A stretch of DNA of 64,000 nucleotides from Oscillospiraceae bacterium (lineage in GTDB: Bacteria; Bacillota; Clostridia; Oscillospirales; Ruminococcaceae): assembly GCA_021201135.1 (NCBI GenBank), contig JAJQGT010000008.1, positions 141,564-205,563 of the forward strand, given 5' to 3'. Below, piece after piece: positions 15,223-25,000 of this stretch (the stretch's first letter is position 1; every line of letters begins with the position of its first letter). A program made the position numbers and the translations under genes. The notes beneath the pieces are model-generated. The model was not told where the DNA came from. It saw only the letters and a program-made list of their open reading frames with translations, and did not search any database.

Positions 15223-18200
15223 TTATGAGCTCAAAGCCGTTTTCAGCTTGACATACTCTTTATCCTTTATATAGTAACCATCTCCGGTTTCAATAGCTTT
15301 CTTAAAGTTACGAAGCATTGCAAGCGGAACATCAAATATTTTCATGTTGCTGATATCATCAAAGAACATGATGTTACGCTGATCACGTATATTTTTGAGT
15401 ATTTCGGGAGCACTATAAGGAATATTTGCGTTTTCGACAAAAACTATAATACATACTTTCATGTTCCTATAGCGACCAACAATATTCTTGTATGCTACCA
15501 AAGCATCCGGAGTATTACAAATTGCTGTCAGAGCATCCTGATTATCAATCACAAGCACAAGCAGTTCTGCATCATCTAATGCATTTTCATTTCCATCTAC
15601 CAATGATTCATAGCGTTCTTTAAGCTGAGACTCTATAGATTTTACATAAGTCACAGCTTCTTCAGCAACCATTGTATACTCAGTAATATTGCCCAATTTC
15701 CTAAATGAGGACAAGTTCTTGTTAACATTATCCACTGCATACACTTTTGATGCGGAGGGATGCATAATATTCAGCACATCGAGAGAATACTTCACCCAGT
15801 TATGCTTACCCGCCCCATCACGCCCGGTAACTGCAAGCAATCCAATTGTGGAAAAATCAACCACATAAGGTGTAACTGTTGCATAATCCACGCCAGCAAC
15901 AATTGAAAATTCTTCCCGCATATAGCTGCCAAGTTGTTCGATCATGTACCCCTCTGTAAGTGAAGCTGGTATCAAAGGAATTCGTTTTGCAAATGCGTTT
16001 CTGTTAACAGCATTTGTATCAGCAACGTACCTCTTGATATTATGAACTCTATCAATTTCTTTCTCACCTTTAAATGCAAGATATGACTGACATTCATAGA
16101 AGCTGTTGTCAAGCTTAATGATGCAACGCCCCGGAATGTCCTCTACTCTTTCACTACAATGATCAAATAAGGAGCTATATTCATTTGAATCATTGCAGAA
16201 CATAGCAATTCTGGACGAGAAATTTGAGAGATATTTATACCCGATTCCAGAAGTCTGAGAATTAGCAATCACGATACTGATACCTACAGCCAGCCCTTCG
16301 CGGCATAAACCAAGTAGCTCATCATCCTCCTGAAAATACAATTCTTTCAATGCAGACAAATTATCAATAAGAAGCACAATCAGCGGTAAATCCGTTGCTC
16401 CGGCTTCCTTGTACGCAACAAACGAGCTCACTCCAACTGACATTAATTTTTCTTTGCGTCTGTCAATTTCGTCTTTCAAAAGTTTGAAGAGATTCTTCAG
16501 CTTCTCATCTTCTGAAGGACAGACAACACCGCCCACATGATTGAGTTTCTCAAAATTTTTCAAAACCATAGAAGCAAAGTCGATAATATAAATATTAACT
16601 TCATCTGGAGCATAATGAGCTGTAAGGCTCCTTACTATACCTTGCAACATGTTTGTCTTACCAGATTGGGACGATCCAATAATCATGAGGTTGTTGCTCC
16701 CCAGATCGATAGTGTATCTTCCTTGATACTGTGTGTCCGGATCATCATAAACGCCAATTTCGACTCCATACTGACCAGCAAACACACCAGATTCAATAAC
16801 AGGTTCAAAGTCAATACTTCGTTGCAGCGATGGCAGGCAGATGTCAGGTAACTTGACCAAACCAATTTCCGAGCAGTAGTTGATTACATAATTTACAATT
16901 GCATCAAGCTGAGTTGTGCTACCATCTCCACTATTCCTTTTTTTCTGTACATAGACCGGTAAACGCTTGCCCGATTCTGTAAGGCTGAAAATCGTAAATT
17001 CCTTTACACTATCACCGTCAACTTTCTCTGATGCGCCACTGTATGCTGACTGAAAAAGTTCAAATATCTCATTGTTTCCAACTTGCAGATACGCACGACC
17101 AGGTTCTTTAATCTCAGCTGCCAGCGGAGATTTGATTACCTCATTACTATCCTCCCGACTCTGTACCTTTAAGCAAAGCTTAAACCGCGAGTTACTCCAA
17201 ATCTGTTCATTTACCTGTCCGGAGGGCTTCTGCGTTGCCAAAATTAAATGAACGCCCAAACTACGACCTATACGGGCGGCAGAGATCAATTCTTTCATGA
17301 ATTCAGGTTGCTCAGCCTTCAACTCAGCAAACTCATCAACAATTATAATCAGATGCGGAAGAGCAGTCTTAACCTCCCCCGACTTAAATTTCTTGATATA
17401 CTTGTCAATATGATTGACATCCGCTTCTGCAAAGAGACGCTGCCTCTTCTGAAGCTCAGCCTTGATAGATTTTAAGGATCGGGTTATCTCCTTGCCGTCA
17501 ATATTCGTAATTGCGCCAAGAAGGTGAGGCAAGCCTTTAAACTGGTTAACCATGCCGCCGCCTTTGAAGTCAATGATAACAAACGCCACTTCATAAGGAT
17601 GGAAAAGTGTAATCATTGAGAGAATGTATGTCTGAAGAAGCTCAGACTTGCCAGATCCTGTTGTTCCGGCGACAAGACCATGAGGACCATGAGCCTTGTC
17701 GTGCAAATCCAATGAGACAATTCCTGTTTTGGAAACGCCAATCGGAGCCGCCATTGATTTGAATACCTGAGACTGCTCCCAGCGCGATTTCAAGTTAATG
17801 TCATCTACTGAAAAAATATTGAGAAGCTCAAACATCGTAATATTTTTTGTCAATGTTCCTTCAAGGGATATCTCCTCCGTATACACCGGTGCCAACAGCT
17901 CTACAAACTTCTCAGCTCTTCCGGTAGGAAGAAGCGGATAGGTAAATTCCGATACCTCACTTTTGTTCTCAGCATTTATCAGGACAGCTGTGCCTTCTTT
18001 TGCCTTTATTATGTAACCGCAACCTTGCGGGATGTCTGCGGATGAGTCGCCAAAAAAGACGAACGTGATACCCAGATCTTTTGCATGGTCAATGAATTTT
18101 GATATTGGATGACTCTTAAATCCATATTCATCATAAAAGAACACAATGATATTTTCTTCATAACTTTTATTCTGTTCTCTGATAGTCAGCTCTTTGTAAA

Positions 18201-19725
18201 GCCACTCAAAGATCAAGTTCTTACTTTCATCATCACATACAATATTTCTTACTCCAATTACATCGTTATAGACATGAGGCAGTAAGCGGAGCCAGTGCAT
18301 TTTGTCATTATTAGCTTTCTCCGCAACAAAAACCATCTTTACATCAGTAAAGTAATGCCGGACAGCAATGTCAATCACGATATTCTTCAGAATCTCAAAT
18401 CTATACTCCGGTGTGCCCACAACGCCAATTGCGTTAATTTCTTTAAAATCGCACACTATAGGTGCATTATGGACATTTTTGTACTCCTCGCAAAGCTGTT
18501 CAGGAATCTGTTGCAAATCATCTTCAATTTCAAGCTTTTCCTGCTTCTTATAGTCGATCTCTCTTTTTGAGATGACATCTCCACAACCAAGCCTTACACA
18601 AAGGTAATCCTCATCGTCGGGTGTTCTGTCAAACAGCTCCGGCGAAAAAGAATCAAGTCTTTGTGTCTCTGCATTCTGAGAAATATACAATTCTTCAAGT
18701 TCTTCCAGCTCTTGCTTGCGGCATTCTTCAATTTCAACTTTCTTTTTTTCTACATATGCATTATATTTTTCTATCCTGTCCGCAGAGCTCTTTTTATAAT
18801 CCTTATTGCTTTCTCTAATGCTTAAGACTGTTGTAAATATTGCCATTGCTGCTGATATTCCTGACATAATAATCATGGTTCCTCCCATGAACGCCATAAC
18901 TCCGGCAGCAATCAGCATTCCAAAGGAAGGTAGCAGTCTCGTAAATAAATCATTCTTCGGCTTTTGTGGTTTTGCGGGCGGATCGAGAATTTCAATCTTG
19001 TCATCGCAAATCACCGTTTTTACTCTTGTGTTTCTGTTAAACTTCGGATAATTATTACAATCAGGCTTGTCAGAATAGCTTAATGTATTGATATACAAGT
19101 CGTCCCTGATTTGTGAATATAAACGCTGGTCCTTCAGATAGAAAAAGTAATCCGAAATCGACAAAAAATCCCCGTTTTCAACTATATCCCCACTCTTCGC
19201 CTTCTTGCCGTTTATATATACACCGTATGTAGCAGCCTTGATTTCAATTGTAAAGTACTCTCTATCACGCTTAAGAATAACCATGTCGTCTTTTACATAG
19301 TCGCTACGCAATGCAATCAGACATGTCAGATTTGTGCCTATAGTAACAGCTTTTGTCTCTGAAATATCAACGCTTCTTTCATATTTGGCTCTTCCGTCAT
19401 CAAAATCTATCAAAAATTCAAACGAGAAAACGACGTTATTTGATTCCTGATACTTGACCTGGAGAATATCGCCATGGATAAGTTCCTTAGCTATCAGCTT
19501 TCTGATGTCACCAACGGTAAGATAAAGGTTATCTGAACATCTTACAGCCCAATCAGAGCCATTCTTTTCAAACAATAGCTCAATAGGTTCAAAGAACAAT
19601 TCTTTTCTCAAACGAACATCACAATCAATCCCCGTGCCGATTTTTATCTTGTGGGCGTCAGGAGCAAGTTCTATCTCTTTGTATAAATTGTTGCTTGAAA
19701 GTATGATCTTATATCTGCTATTCAT
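15223..19725 (-). CDS. essC: T7SS ATPase EssC (FtsK/SpoIIIE type)
   Basis: The motor of the secretion system, 1500 residues, as in the T7SSb EssC family. Two FHA-like modules fill about residues 1-200 (IGTGIDCDVRL; TIGTNLTCLIALRS). Two membrane helices follow at about 260-300 (FGMLIAAGVMAFMGG; ISAAMAIFTTVLSI). Then come three FtsK/SpoIIIE ATPase domains: D1 Walker A GTTGSGKSE near 690 with Walker B IIIVDEFAEL; D2 GSSQSGKTN near 1020 with LIVLLIDNL; D3 GRDGAGKHN near 1308, where the usual Ser/Thr after lysine is His, so D3 may bind but not hydrolyse ATP. Degenerate D3 domains are common in this family. It sits between yukD and the effector modules. EssA and EsaA genes are not present in the window. 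Confidence 0.97.
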   Translation of the reverse strand: MNSRYKIILSSNNLYKEIELAPDAHKIKIGTGIDCDVRLRKELFFEPIELLFEKNGSDWAVRCSDNLYLTVGDIRKLIAKELIHGDILQVKYQESNNVVFSFEFLIDFDDGRAKYERSVDISETKAVTIGTNLTCLIALRSDYVKDDMVILKRDREYFTIEIKAATYGVYINGKKAKSGDIVENGDFLSISDYFFYLKDQRLYSQIRDDLYINTLSYSDKPDCNNYPKFNRNTRVKTVICDDKIEILDPPAKPQKPKNDLFTRLLPSFGMLIAAGVMAFMGGTMIIMSGISAAMAIFTTVLSIRESNKDYKKSSADRIEKYNAYVEKKKVEIEECRKQELEELEELYISQNAETQRLDSFSPELFDRTPDDEDYLCVRLGCGDVISKREIDYKKQEKLEIEDDLQQIPEQLCEEYKNVHNAPIVCDFKEINAIGVVGTPEYRFEILKNIVIDIAVRHYFTDVKMVFVAEKANNDKMHWLRLLPHVYNDVIGVRNIVCDDESKNLIFEWLYKELTIREQNKSYEENIIVFFYDEYGFKSHPISKFIDHAKDLGITFVFFGDSSADIPQGCGYIIKAKEGTAVLINAENKSEVSEFTYPLLPTGRAEKFVELLAPVYTEEISLEGTLTKNITMFELLNIFSVDDINLKSRWEQSQVFKSMAAPIGVSKTGIVSLDLHDKAHGPHGLVAGTTGSGKSELLQTYILSMITLFHPYEVAFVIIDFKGGGMVNQFKGLPHLLGAITNIDGKEITRSLKSIKAELQKRQRLFAEADVNHIDKYIKKFKSGEVKTALPHLIIIVDEFAELKAEQPEFMKELISAARIGRSLGVHLILATQKPSGQVNEQIWSNSRFKLCLKVQSREDSNEVIKSPLAAEIKEPGRAYLQVGNNEIFELFQSAYSGASEKVDGDSVKEFTIFSLTESGKRLPVYVQKKRNSGDGSTTQLDAIVNYVINYCSEIGLVKLPDICLPSLQRSIDFEPVIESGVFAGQYGVEIGVYDDPDTQYQGRYTIDLGSNNLMIIGSSQSGKTNMLQGIVRSLTAHYAPDEVNIYIIDFASMVLKNFEKLNHVGGVVCPSEDEKLKNLFKLLKDEIDRRKEKLMSVGVSSFVAYKEAGATDLPLIVLLIDNLSALKELYFQEDDELLGLCREGLAVGISIVIANSQTSGIGYKYLSNFSSRIAMFCNDSNEYSSLFDHCSERVEDIPGRCIIKLDNSFYECQSYLAFKGEKEIDRVHNIKRYVADTNAVNRNAFAKRIPLIPASLTEGYMIEQLGSYMREEFSIVAGVDYATVTPYVVDFSTIGLLAVTGRDGAGKHNWVKYSLDVLNIMHPSASKVYAVDNVNKNLSSFRKLGNITEYTMVAEEAVTYVKSIESQLKERYESLVDGNENALDDAELLVLVIDNQDALTAICNTPDALVAYKNIVGRYRNMKVCIIVFVENANIPYSAPEILKNIRDQRNIMFFDDISNMKIFDVPLAMLRNFKKAIETGDGYYIKDKEYVKLKTALSS

Positions 19726-19738
19726 TATCAGTCCTCAC

Positions 19739-19990
19739 TTAGTTCGTATAATTCACAACGCTACCATTTCTCACGCCAAACTCTGCTAACGTTTTGTTAC
19801 CCTTTAGTAATGCAATAGGATTCTCCATTTTAAGATAACAATTTTTTATATTGGTTGTGTCAATTTCAAGCCCATATGCTCGGTTTAAAGCTATAACCAA
19901 GTCATTTGCGGAAATATCAAGAGGAACCTCTAAGTCAAAAGACATTCCTTTTTTTGTTATATTAAAAAGGATAATCGCTTTATTGTTCAT
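19739..19990 (-). CDS. yukD: Ubiquitin-like T7SS protein YukD/EsaB
   Basis: An 83-residue beta-grasp protein. Features are a first strand AIILFNITKKGMSFDLEVP, a helix NDLVIALNRAYGL, and the ending KTLAEFGVRNGSVVNY, which matches the LLADYGIRNGDIL-type end of YukD/EsaB. It lacks a diglycine tail, as is usual for this family. YukD/EsaB is a cytosolic component needed for T7SSb function in Bacillus and Staphylococcus. The gene lies 13 bases before essC and 11 bases after the ATPase gene, the normal yukD-essC neighbourhood. Confidence 0.9.
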   Translation of the reverse strand: MNNKAIILFNITKKGMSFDLEVPLDISANDLVIALNRAYGLEIDTTNIKNCYLKMENPIALLKGNKTLAEFGVRNGSVVNYTN

Positions 19991-20001
19991 TCCTTCACCT
20001 A

Positions 20002-21060
20002 CTATATCATTAAGAGTGCAACCCGCTGGAGACCACCTTCCTTTGCCAAATCTGAAGCAGTCAACTTATCATAATTGAAAATATGCTCAACGTATTCACT
20101 TACCGCAAACTTCGTCGGTATGTGCGCTGATATTATTGCATTTTCACTCTCTTTGTCAAAGTCATTACAAACAAAGATGTATTTCTCACTGCTTATATCG
20201 CTAATATTGTCTACCAGCAAATTAGTCGTAAAAACTGAGTTTTCATTTTGCCTGGTTACAATAACCACCTTATCAGCTATATTGATAAGACTTGCTTCAG
20301 CTTCTCCAAAGGATGAATCTGCATCTACGATTATATAATCAAATTCAGCAGATCCTTTCGCACCCTGAGCGATTATCTCGTATATGGAGTAGTCCACTCC
20401 TAAAGAAACCAATGAAGCCTTGAGAAGGGGCAGATAGTAAAACATCTCCTGACGGATGGAACTCCTGATATCTCTGTATGTATTGTAACCAGGATCTGCC
20501 AGCTTCGCATAAACATCTGCCTCCATTATCACAGTTCTGTTTTCAAACATCCGTTGAAATGACTGGAGTCGTCCTGCGTTTATGTAAAGTACACGCTTAT
20601 AGTTTTCTGTCAGACATGCTGCAGCACCCAAGGCTATTGTAGTTTTCCCGACCCCACCACACGCCGAATAGACAAGAATAATCTGCGTTTCTTTCTTCTC
20701 ATATGCAGATACCTTCGGCAGAATTTCACTCTTGCCTATTATCTGATTAAAAATCTCCTTGATACTGGTATACTTAAAAACTCTATTTACATTCTGGTCA
20801 TCATTCTGATTGTCCTCATCATGTTCTGTCATCAGAAATATATTACCGATATTATGTCTTTGCAACGAAATGTCGTACATATCCTCCGAAATTACAAGAA
20901 CATCTGCTTTCTGTGGAAAGGAAAAAAGAGTATTAAAATAGTTCTTATCAGTGATAATCTCCAAGTCGACTTTATCGAAAAAGTCTGCTACAAATTTAAA
21001 TTGCAAGGGTAAGATATAGTTGACATCAGTGTCCGCAATTATAATCCGAAGCTTAACCAT
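20002..21060 (-). CDS. CpaE/MinD-like P-loop ATPase with receiver-like N-terminus
   Basis: A 352-residue protein. Residues 1-115 look like a receiver fold without a clear phospho-aspartate site (LRIIIADTDVNY; ADVLVISEDMYD). Residues 130-350 are a deviant-Walker ATPase: SACGGVGKTTIALGAA, then YIIVDADSSFGEAEASLI and VVIVTRQNENS. The combination is that of CpaE/TadZ proteins, which place secretion machines at a pole or patch. MinD-like ATPases are not part of the minimal Bacillus yuk operon, so this is an extra, possibly a positioning factor for EssC. The gene is tightly spaced between the DUF6382-like/FHA gene and yukD. The ATPase class is firm; the positioning role is inferred. Confidence 0.85.
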   Translation of the reverse strand: MVKLRIIIADTDVNYILPLQFKFVADFFDKVDLEIITDKNYFNTLFSFPQKADVLVISEDMYDISLQRHNIGNIFLMTEHDEDNQNDDQNVNRVFKYTSIKEIFNQIIGKSEILPKVSAYEKKETQIILVYSACGGVGKTTIALGAAACLTENYKRVLYINAGRLQSFQRMFENRTVIMEADVYAKLADPGYNTYRDIRSSIRQEMFYYLPLLKASLVSLGVDYSIYEIIAQGAKGSAEFDYIIVDADSSFGEAEASLINIADKVVIVTRQNENSVFTTNLLVDNISDISSEKYIFVCNDFDKESENAIISAHIPTKFAVSEYVEHIFNYDKLTASDLAKEGGLQRVALLMI

Positions 21061-21072
21061 ACCATCTCCTCC

Positions 21073-21960
21073 TTACTTTTCTACTACCTGAAAATTACTA
21101 TTTGCCAATCCAAGCACATCTCCGCTTTTGATCGGATAAGGCCGGTTCGGTTGCAAACGCACCCCATTAATGTAAGTACCATTTACGCTCTTCAGGTCGG
21201 TCACCATATACTGTAATCCGTTTCTCGTTATCTTACAGTGAGATCGGCTTATCATCTTATTGAAGGGCACCACTCCGTCGACAATATCTGCCTTTTTCCC
21301 GATAGTAAAATCGTCTTTGGTTATCACAATCTCTATTTGCGATGGCTCACCCATTGCAACAAGCTTCATCTGTCCGGAAGACAAACTATGAGACATCTTG
21401 CTGCCTATTATGGTTGCATATAGGTTTTCCAAAGACAGAGTTCCGTTCGACAGATTTTCAACGAGCTGTTCCGCTCTCGGTGACGAAAGGGATGGCCTTC
21501 TCTGAATCGTCCTGATTAGACTTGTCCTCAACACATTTTCAAAGCTTGAAACATCGTCAAATAATCTTTCTGCAATTGGCAAGTAGATAAGCTGAACCCT
21601 ATACGTAAACTGGTCAATATAAATCCTGTCAAAAGAAATATCTATATTCTGACATGAAAGAAAGCCGTTATTTTTAACGTTCAAAATATTTGCGATAAGA
21701 TTAGTACAAATCGCCATAAAGCCCTCTGCATCAAGAGACGGCAAAAGATACGACAGCTGTTTGTACTCGTTGGTTAAATAATAAATCTGCGTTTTCCCGT
21801 TATATAACATCTTCATACATTTTACAAAGCATCCATTTGTCTGACTTTGCAAAACTTTGTATTCCGTTGATGAAAAAGTGCAATTATCATTCAGAATATA
21901 TGAAAAATTTGCGCCACACATCATTTCCTCAACATACTTATTATCCATCACCGAGTTCAT
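21073..21960 (-). CDS. FHA-domain protein with N-terminal DUF6382/EssB-like region
   Basis: A 295-residue cytosolic protein. Residues about 210-290 form an FHA domain (FTIGKKADIVDG, MISRSHCKI, DLKSVNGTYINGVRL) that binds phosphothreonine. Residues 15-180 resemble DUF6382, which accompanies FHA domains in Firmicutes and looks like the pseudokinase part of YukC/EssB (strand IYLTNEYKQLSYLLP; QLIYLPIAERLFDD). No membrane helix is present, in contrast with EssB. In this island no separate essB gene exists, so this may supply the EssB-like function and be recruited by kinase phosphorylation. FHA is certain; the EssB analogy is inference. Confidence 0.85.
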   Translation of the reverse strand: MNSVMDNKYVEEMMCGANFSYILNDNCTFSSTEYKVLQSQTNGCFVKCMKMLYNGKTQIYYLTNEYKQLSYLLPSLDAEGFMAICTNLIANILNVKNNGFLSCQNIDISFDRIYIDQFTYRVQLIYLPIAERLFDDVSSFENVLRTSLIRTIQRRPSLSSPRAEQLVENLSNGTLSLENLYATIIGSKMSHSLSSGQMKLVAMGEPSQIEIVITKDDFTIGKKADIVDGVVPFNKMISRSHCKITRNGLQYMVTDLKSVNGTYINGVRLQPNRPYPIKSGDVLGLANSNFQVVEK

Positions 21961-22047
21961 ATCTGTAACCCCCCTATTTGTTTCAACTTGCTATTCATTC
22001 GCCAATAACCCCTCTCAACATCCAGTCAGCAATATCCTCACCCATAC

Positions 22048-22074
22048 CCCACGCACCGTTTCCCGATGCGTGGG
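22048..22074 (-). promoter_or_regulatory. Hairpin between PASTA kinase gene and the FHA gene
   Basis: An 8-bp stem (CCCACGCA/TGCGTGGG) lies 25 bases after the kinase gene's stop position side and before the FHA start. No T run follows on the minus strand. It could partly insulate the regulatory genes from the core T7SS genes read after it. Confidence 0.35.
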
Positions 22075-22097
22075 ATTATTATGATAGTCATGGATGA

Positions 22098-25000
22098 TTA
22101 ATATGCAGGGATGCTTACAGAGAAGGTCTTTGTAAGGCTTGAAGCATTATACTTGGTGGCATCCTCTCCGGCACCATTTACCTGATAAGAGTATATCGTA
22201 GCACTCACTGACGTTGCGTTAGTAGTCGACAGCGAAACTGTCATCCAATCACTGGTAACTGAAGCAGATCTTGCACTTGATGAAGTACTGCCCCATGCGT
22301 TCCATGAAAGAACAGTATACGTTGCAGAACTACTACCCGCTGTAAGCTTGATTGCCTGACCATAACTATTATAGCCAGAAGCTATTGTCAAAGTATATGT
22401 AACGCGTACTTGTACACTTGTAGCAGTTCTGTTTTTATATTCAAACTGAGCTGTATACGTTATCTTAGGGTTACTGGAACGAGGTCCAGTATAGGTAGTA
22501 GTACCCATCGAGATTGGTTCATACTTGAACGTAATTGTCTGTGAAGATTTGCAATCAACTGTTTGATCAGCCGGGTTATTATAACCGCTGAACGTTTTTG
22601 GCGAAATTATCTGTGCTGTGCCATAGTTATACGTTACCGTGTCTTGTCCCAAAGACGTTCCGTTGGTGGACTGATATATGATGGTGTAGGTAACAGTGCT
22701 TACAGTCGCCGTAGCGTAGATATTACTCGAAGTTACATTATCTGTAACCTTGATATACTCTGAGCCGTGCGAACTTATAGTATAACCTGTATCAGCAGTA
22801 TAGGTAATAGTCAGCTCATCACCGTAATATATAGATGTTCCACTGGATAAGTAGCCTGTACCCGCTCCGGATGGCGACGATGACCTGTATACCGTGATTT
22901 GATAGCCAGTACCACTGTTCCAACTCAAGGAATAAGCCTTAGCAGAAACATTTGCATATATAGCACTTGATGTTACATTATCCGTAACTGTAATCGACGA
23001 TGAACCGTTGGAGTTAATCGTATAACCCGTATCTGCGGTATAGGTTACCGACAGAACGTCTCCATAGTAAACGGTTGAACCATTGCTTATAGTTCCAGTA
23101 CTTGCATTGCCGTACGGAGAAGAGGTTCTTGTTACTGTTACACTATAACCTGTTCCTCCAGACCAACTTACCGAGTAACTCTTGATACTTACCGTAGCGT
23201 AAATATCACTCGATGTGACATTACCGGTAACAGTGATCGACGAAGAGCCGTTATTACTGATTGTATAGCCGGTGCTTGCCGTGTATGTTACCGACAAGGT
23301 ATCACCATAGTAGATAGTAGAGCCGTTGCTCAAGGTTCCTGTGCTTCCGCTTCCGTAGGGCGAGGAAGTTCTCGATACAGCAACGGTATATCCCGTTCCA
23401 TCTGACCAGCTTAACGAATAGCTGTTGGCACTGACGGTTGCATAGATGTCATTTGAAGTAACATTGCCATTGACTGTGATGGATGGAGCTCCGCTTGATT
23501 TGATTGTGCAACCTGTTACCGCAGTATAAGTTACAGACAAAACGTCTCCGTAATAGATGGTCGAGCCGTTATAGATTGTTCCCGTACTTGCCTTTCCATA
23601 CGGTGAGGATGTCCTTGTTACAGTAACGGTATATGTTGATTCTTCAGACCAACTTGCGTAATAAGTATTTGCACTTACGACAGCGTAAATATCATTGGAA
23701 GTTACGTTCCCGGAAACAGTTATGTACGATGAGCCGTTATCACTTATTGTGTAACCGGTGTCCGCAGTATAGGTCACTGACAGAACGTCGCCGTAATAAA
23801 CAGTTGCGCCGTTGTATAACGACCCTGAGCTTGCTTTTCCGTTCGGGGATGACGTTCTCGTTACGGTAACAGTATATCCTGTTTCATCTGTCCAGTATAC
23901 TGTATAACTGTCTACAGTTACTGAGGCATAGATATCACTTGAGGTAACATTGCCGGTAACAGTGATAGTTGATGCGCCGTTACTGCTGATCTTATAGCCG
24001 TTATCTGCCGTATAGGTTACGGACAAAACATCGCCATAGTATACGGTCGAACCGTTGCTTATAGTTCCGGTGCTTGCCCCTGCACTTGACGAAGTTCTCT
24101 TGACCGTTACAGTGTATCCGTCTTCATCAGACCAGTATACAGTATAGCTGTTTGCCGTCCAGTGTGCATACAGGGTGTGTGCAGTCTGTGTAGAAACCTC
24201 CGTAGATTCGGTAACCTTCTCGCCGCCCTGTGCGGATGTGTACCATCCCGCAAAGGTGTAGCCGGTTCTGGTAGGAGTCGGCAACGAGCCGTAAGAGCTT
24301 TCATAGTACACAGTTGTACTGCTCTGCGAAACCGAGCCGCCGTTAGCATCAAAGGTTACGGTAATCGGCTGTTTGCCTTTACTTACAATGAGGGTTATAC
24401 TGGTACCCTTGACCTGAGACGTACCTGCTTCCGGCGACTGGCTGATGACATCACCGGATGCTACATTGGCATCGTAATTCTCAAGCTTGTTTACCTTGAA
24501 GCCCTGTTCTTCCAGAATCTCAACCGCATCTTCGTAGCTTTCGCCAGAAACATTGGGTACCGTGATGATTGACTTTCCACTGGAAACAACCAATGTTACC
24601 TTGTCGCCGCGCTTTACTTCTGTTCCTGTTACCGTGTCCTGGCTGATTACACAGTCCGTTTCAACATTATCATTCTGCTGATACTCAACAGTAACAACAA
24701 GCCCCAGTGATTCAAGCGTGCTCTGGGCTTCGGTAAGCGTCAAGCCTTCCACATCGGGAATTTCAAACGATTCCGGTCCCAAGGATACTACTATAGTGAT
24801 AGAGCTTCCCTCTTCCACCTCTGTACCTGCATCAACGCTCTGGGAAATAACCTGACCGGCAGTAACGTTGTTGTTGTAAACTTCTTCAATCTGGATGTCC
24901 TTAAGTCCGGCTTGCTCAAGCTTTTCAATCGCTGTCGCCTGCTCATCCCAGATAACATATGGCACTGTGGATATTCCGTCTACTGCTTCCTGAACTGCGG

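Noticed and set aside
22690..24150. Tandem repeats that could be read as a CRISPR array
   Set aside because: Unit of 243 bp, fully coding in one frame, no short repeats with unique spacers and no cas genes. VapD's Cas2 likeness is unrelated.
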